NCBI GenBank assembly: GCA_041690535.1
Contig: JAWLHA010000120.1
Coordinates: 1 to 6,940 of the forward strand
Length of the DNA stretch: 6,940 nucleotides
Source: JAWLHA01 sp041690535
GTDB taxonomy: Bacteria > Pseudomonadota > Gammaproteobacteria > Thiohalomonadales > Thiohalomonadaceae
Reading direction: 5' to 3'
In this document: positions 4,940-6,940 of the stretch, in pieces
Position numbering within the stretch: the stretch's first letter is position 1
Layout: each line of letters begins with the position of its first letter
Program-made: the position numbers and the translations under genes
The notes under the pieces: model-generated
The model's database searches: none
What the model was told of the DNA's origin: nothing
Seen by the model: only the letters and a program-made list of their open reading frames with translations

Positions 4940-5167
4940 ATGGACGAACTTCTGAAACGCGCAGCAACCAATGATGCCGAGGCCCAGTACGAGCTGGCCC
5001 TCCGGTCCATCTGCGGAGGCCATCTTCCGATGTCCGAGGCCTTCAAATGGCTCGATCGCTCCTCCCACAACGGATGTTCGTCGGCACAGGAGCTCCTCGG
5101 CACTGTCCAACAGGTCCTTGACGATTGGCTGCGGCTCCCCACGGATGGTGAGGCCCTCCGAAGCTGA
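4940..5167 (+). CDS. Sel1-like repeat mini-protein, 75 aa
   Basis: A small protein with essentially one Sel1-like repeat: a conserved-looking NDAEAQYELALRS...GG (about 11-27), then EAFKWLDRSSHNG (33-45) and the start of a second repeat, SSAQELLGTV (47-56). Sel1 repeats are helix-turn-helix hairpins that mediate protein binding, usually in arrays, so a single unit without signal peptide is unusual and may act as a small cytoplasmic adaptor. An upstream TTG (4916) is in frame, but ATG 4940 is strongly favoured by GAGGTG (4928-4933) 6 nt before it. A TAAAAT hexamer (4905-4910) could be its -10, giving a short leader, though no good -35 is visible. It converges on dnaJ. It could alternatively be a relic of a longer Sel1 protein. 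Confidence 0.7.
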   Translation: MDELLKRAATNDAEAQYELALRSICGGHLPMSEAFKWLDRSSHNGCSSAQELLGTVQQVLDDWLRLPTDGEALRS

Positions 5168-5255
5168 CCCGAACGCCTTCTCACAGGTCCATTGGCGCTT
5201 CAGGGACAGCGTCCCGCCTCTAGCCACCCGCATTTGTAACCAGCCTCGACCCTAC

Positions 5256-5288
5256 CGGGTCTTCCTTGCGAAGATCGGAGAAGACCCG
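5256..5288 (+). terminator. Hairpin after the Sel1-type gene (weak terminator candidate)
   Basis: CGGGTCTTC (5256-5264) and GAAGACCCG (5280-5288) form a perfect 9-bp stem with a 15-nt loop, in the convergent gap between the Sel1-type gene and dnaJ. No T run follows on either strand, so termination is only tentative. Confidence 0.35.
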
Positions 5289-5315
5289 AGCTTCGCCCCC
5301 GGTATTTCTTGACCC

Positions 5316-5354
5316 AAAACGACGAAGCCGCCTGAAGTTTCCCCTCAGACGGCT
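5316..5354 (-). terminator. Rho-independent terminator of dnaJ
   Basis: On the minus strand AGCCGTCTGA pairs with TCAGGCGGCT (5345-5354 with 5326-5335) over 10 bp including one G-U pair, with a 9-nt loop. A TTTT run follows 6 nt later (5316-5319). It starts about 31 nt after the dnaJ stop, so the dnaK-dnaJ transcript probably ends here. Confidence 0.7.
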
Positions 5355-5385
5355 CCGTGGTGGCGATGCAACGGCGCCGTCCGGA

Positions 5386-6522
5386 TCAGAACTTCATGTC
5401 CTCAAAAAACTTTTTCACTCCATCCAGCCAGGAGTGGTGCTTGGGGCTGTGCTTGGTCCCGGCGTCCTGCATGGAGGAATCAAACTCCCGCAGGATATCC
5501 TTCTGCCGTTCGGTGAGGTTTACCGGGGTCTCCACTTCCACCCGGCACATCAGGTCGCCCACCTGGTTGCCGCGGACCGACTTCACCCCTTTGCCGCGCA
5601 GGCGGAACATCTTGCCGCTCTGAGTCTCAGCGGGCACCTTGAGCTTCACGCGCCCATCGAGGGTCGGCACGTCCAGCTCGCCGCCAAGGGTCGCGGTGAC
5701 GAAACTGATAGGCACCTCACAGTAGAGATCGGAGCCGTCTCGCTGAAAAATCGGGTGCGCTTTTACGTGGACCTGGACGTAAAGGTCGCCCGGAGGCCCC
5801 CCGTTCTCGCCCGGCTCGCCCTCGCCCGCCAGCCGGATACGATCGCCGGTGTCGACTCCCGCAGGCACCTTCACCGAAAGGGTCTTCTGCTTCTCGACCC
5901 GGCCATGGCCGCGGCAGGTGGGACAGGGATCGGCAATCACCTTGCCGGTGCCCTGGCAACGGGGGCAGGTCTGTTGCAGCGAGAAAAAGCCCTGTTGCAT
6001 CCGCACCTGGCCATGGCCGTGGCAGGTCGGACAGGTGGTGGGGCTGGTACCCTTCTTGGCACCGCTGCCGTTGCAGGTCTCGCAGGTGGCGAGGGTCGGC
6101 ACGCGGATCTTGACGCTGGTGCCGGCCACCGCCTCCTCGAGGCTCAATTCCAGGTTGTAGCGAAGATCGGCGCCGCGGAAGACACGGGACCGACCCCGCC
6201 CGCCACCCCCGAAGATATCGCCAAACACATCGCCGAAGATATCGCTGAAGCTGCCCCCGCCGAAACCGGCCCCGCCGGCCCCACCCATGCCGGCACCCTC
6301 GATGCCGGCATGGCCGAACTGATCGTAGGCCGCCCGTTTCTGAGCATCGGAGAGGATGTCATAGGCCTCCTTGGCCTCCTTGAACTTGGCCTCGGCTTCC
6401 TTGTCGTCGGGGTTGCGATCCGGGTGAAACTTCATGGCCAACCGCTTGAAGGCCTTCTTCAGTTCGGCCTCGGTGGCGTTGCGCTCAACCCCAAGAACTT
6501 CGTAGTAATCTCGTTTGGACAT
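5386..6522 (-). CDS. dnaJ: Chaperone protein DnaJ (Hsp40, type I)
   Basis: A complete 378-aa DnaJ, the cochaperone that delivers unfolded clients to DnaK and stimulates its ATPase. It has a J domain (about 4-70) with HPD at 33-35, and a Gly/Phe-rich linker (about 72-110) with the repeated DIFGD motif. Four zinc-binding CXXCXGXG motifs follow: CETCNGSG (147-154), CPTCHGHG (164-171), CPRCQGTG (186-193) and CPTCRGHG (200-207). The C-terminal substrate-binding domain has ATLGGELDVPTLDG (277-290). Length is typical. The frame has an earlier ATG at 6534, but MSKRDYYEVLG at 6522 is the canonical start. A hairpin at 6540-6555 would leave the weak GAAAG site before 6522 free while crowding that of 6534. 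It lies 117 bp downstream of dnaK. Confidence 0.97.
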   Translation of the reverse strand: MSKRDYYEVLGVERNATEAELKKAFKRLAMKFHPDRNPDDKEAEAKFKEAKEAYDILSDAQKRAAYDQFGHAGIEGAGMGGAGGAGFGGGSFSDIFGDVFGDIFGGGGRGRSRVFRGADLRYNLELSLEEAVAGTSVKIRVPTLATCETCNGSGAKKGTSPTTCPTCHGHGQVRMQQGFFSLQQTCPRCQGTGKVIADPCPTCRGHGRVEKQKTLSVKVPAGVDTGDRIRLAGEGEPGENGGPPGDLYVQVHVKAHPIFQRDGSDLYCEVPISFVTATLGGELDVPTLDGRVKLKVPAETQSGKMFRLRGKGVKSVRGNQVGDLMCRVEVETPVNLTERQKDILREFDSSMQDAGTKHSPKHHSWLDGVKKFFEDMKF

Positions 6523-6539
6523 AGGCTTTCGCATCTGGC

Positions 6540-6555
6540 TCGGGCGTCGGCCCGA
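6540..6555 (-). promoter_or_regulatory. Small hairpin just upstream of dnaJ
   Basis: TCGGGC and GCCCGA (6540-6545 and 6550-6555) form a perfect 6-bp stem with a 4-nt loop, ending 17 nt before the dnaJ ATG. As mRNA it could tune dnaJ translation relative to dnaK; this role is inferred. Confidence 0.45.
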
Positions 6556-6571
6556 CCTCGGTTTTCAAAGC

Positions 6572-6600
6572 GACGACAGGCGCCTTGCGCGCCTGTCGTC
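6572..6600 (-). terminator. Strong dnaK-dnaJ intergenic hairpin (partial terminator or processing site)
   Basis: GACGACAGGCGC (6572-6583) is perfectly complementary to 6589-6600 around a 5-nt loop, giving a 12-bp GC-rich stem about 39 nt after the dnaK stop. On the minus strand only a short TTT follows (GCTTTGAAAACC), so full termination is unlikely. It would more plausibly attenuate or stabilise, making DnaK more abundant than DnaJ. Confidence 0.6.
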
Positions 6601-6639
6601 CCGTCCACAGTCGATGGCGGACGCCTTTAGCAAGCCATT

Positions 6640-6940
6640 TTACTTCTTCTCGTCGACTTCCTCGAACTCGGCGTCGACCACATCGTCCGCCTTGCCCTTG
6701 GCCTGCTCGCCGGAGGCGCTGCCGGCCTGCGCCCCTTGGGCCTCGTCGGCCTTCTGGGCATAGAGTCGTTCGGCCATCTTGGCGGAGGCTTCGGTGAGGG
6801 CCTTGGTCTTGGCCTCGATGGCCTCCTTGTCATCGCCCTTCATGGCCTCTTCCAGCTCCTTGATGGCCTCTTCGATGCTCTCCTTCTCGCCTGGCTCCAG
6901 CTTGTCCTTCAGCTCTTCCATGGACTTGCGGCTGGCGTGG
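6640..6940 (-). CDS. dnaK: Chaperone protein DnaK (Hsp70), C-terminal end, partial
   Basis: The last 99 codons plus stop of dnaK, running off the right edge; the true start is outside the window. The visible part is the helical lid: HASRK, then acidic and helical EELKDKLEPGEKESIEEAI, and KGDDKEAIEAKTKALTEAS. It then passes into a Gly/Ala/Gln-rich tail and the hallmark terminus DDVVDAEFEEVDEKK. The last residues match the EEVD-like C-terminal motif of proteobacterial DnaK. The ATG at 6921 is an internal Met, not the start. DnaK is the ATP-dependent Hsp70 foldase and works with DnaJ encoded downstream and with GrpE, presumably upstream outside the window. Confidence 0.96.
   Translation of the reverse strand, partial: HASRKSMEELKDKLEPGEKESIEEAIKELEEAMKGDDKEAIEAKTKALTEASAKMAERLYAQKADEAQGAQAGSASGEQAKGKADDVVDAEFEEVDEKK

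Noticed and set aside
5266..6630. A 454-codon plus-strand open frame opposite dnaJ
   Set aside because: It is antisense to a fully matching dnaJ; its low-complexity Ala/Gly/His composition is typical of the complement of a GC-rich gene.

Overview
The window looks like chromosomal DNA from a high-GC gammaproteobacterium. The evidence is the dnaK-dnaJ chaperone pair, a gammaproteobacterial-type dapB, a DUF502/COV1 membrane protein and a probable Tat-exported DsrE-like protein. The DsrE-like protein hints at a sulfur-metabolising lineage such as the Chromatiales, but that is inference and the species cannot be named from this sequence.

Layout, left to right: the right end of a dispersed repeat (1-97); a DUF502 gene (minus, 880 to 200); a 367-bp gene-free gap holding a 61-bp palindromic repeat copy; a UV-damage endonuclease gene, uvsE (minus, 2141 to 1248); dapB (minus, 3098 to 2292) behind its own TATAAT box; a 582-bp gap holding a complete 312-bp copy of the repeat and a separate large inverted repeat; a DsrE-like gene (minus, 4208 to 3681); a 352-bp gap with a fourth repeat copy and a hairpin-rich leader; two small plus-strand genes (an unknown 88-aa protein and a 75-aa Sel1-type mini-protein); a convergent junction with a good dnaJ terminator; dnaJ (minus, 6522 to 5386); and the 3' end of dnaK (minus, cut by the right edge).

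Functionally, dnaK and dnaJ encode the Hsp70 machine, dapB a step of lysine/diaminopimelate synthesis, and uvsE a DNA-repair nuclease. In many gammaproteobacteria dnaJ is followed closely by dapB and carAB. Here about 2.3 kb separates dnaJ from dapB, and uvsE and DUF502 lie where carAB would be expected. dapB therefore appears transcriptionally independent.

The most notable structure is a MITE-like repeat family with no coding capacity. Four copies lie in four intergenic gaps, all in one orientation. The ends are 17-bp inverted repeats (consensus about CAGGGTGAACGCATACT). The interior is modular: the copy at 3174-3485 carries a tandem pair of 50-bp units, each with a CCGACA-GGGA-TGTCGG hairpin, plus a further ~50-bp insert. 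The copy at 1-97 lacks both, and the copy at 1089-1149 has lost almost the whole centre. Every statement here comes from reading the sequence; no database comparison was possible.
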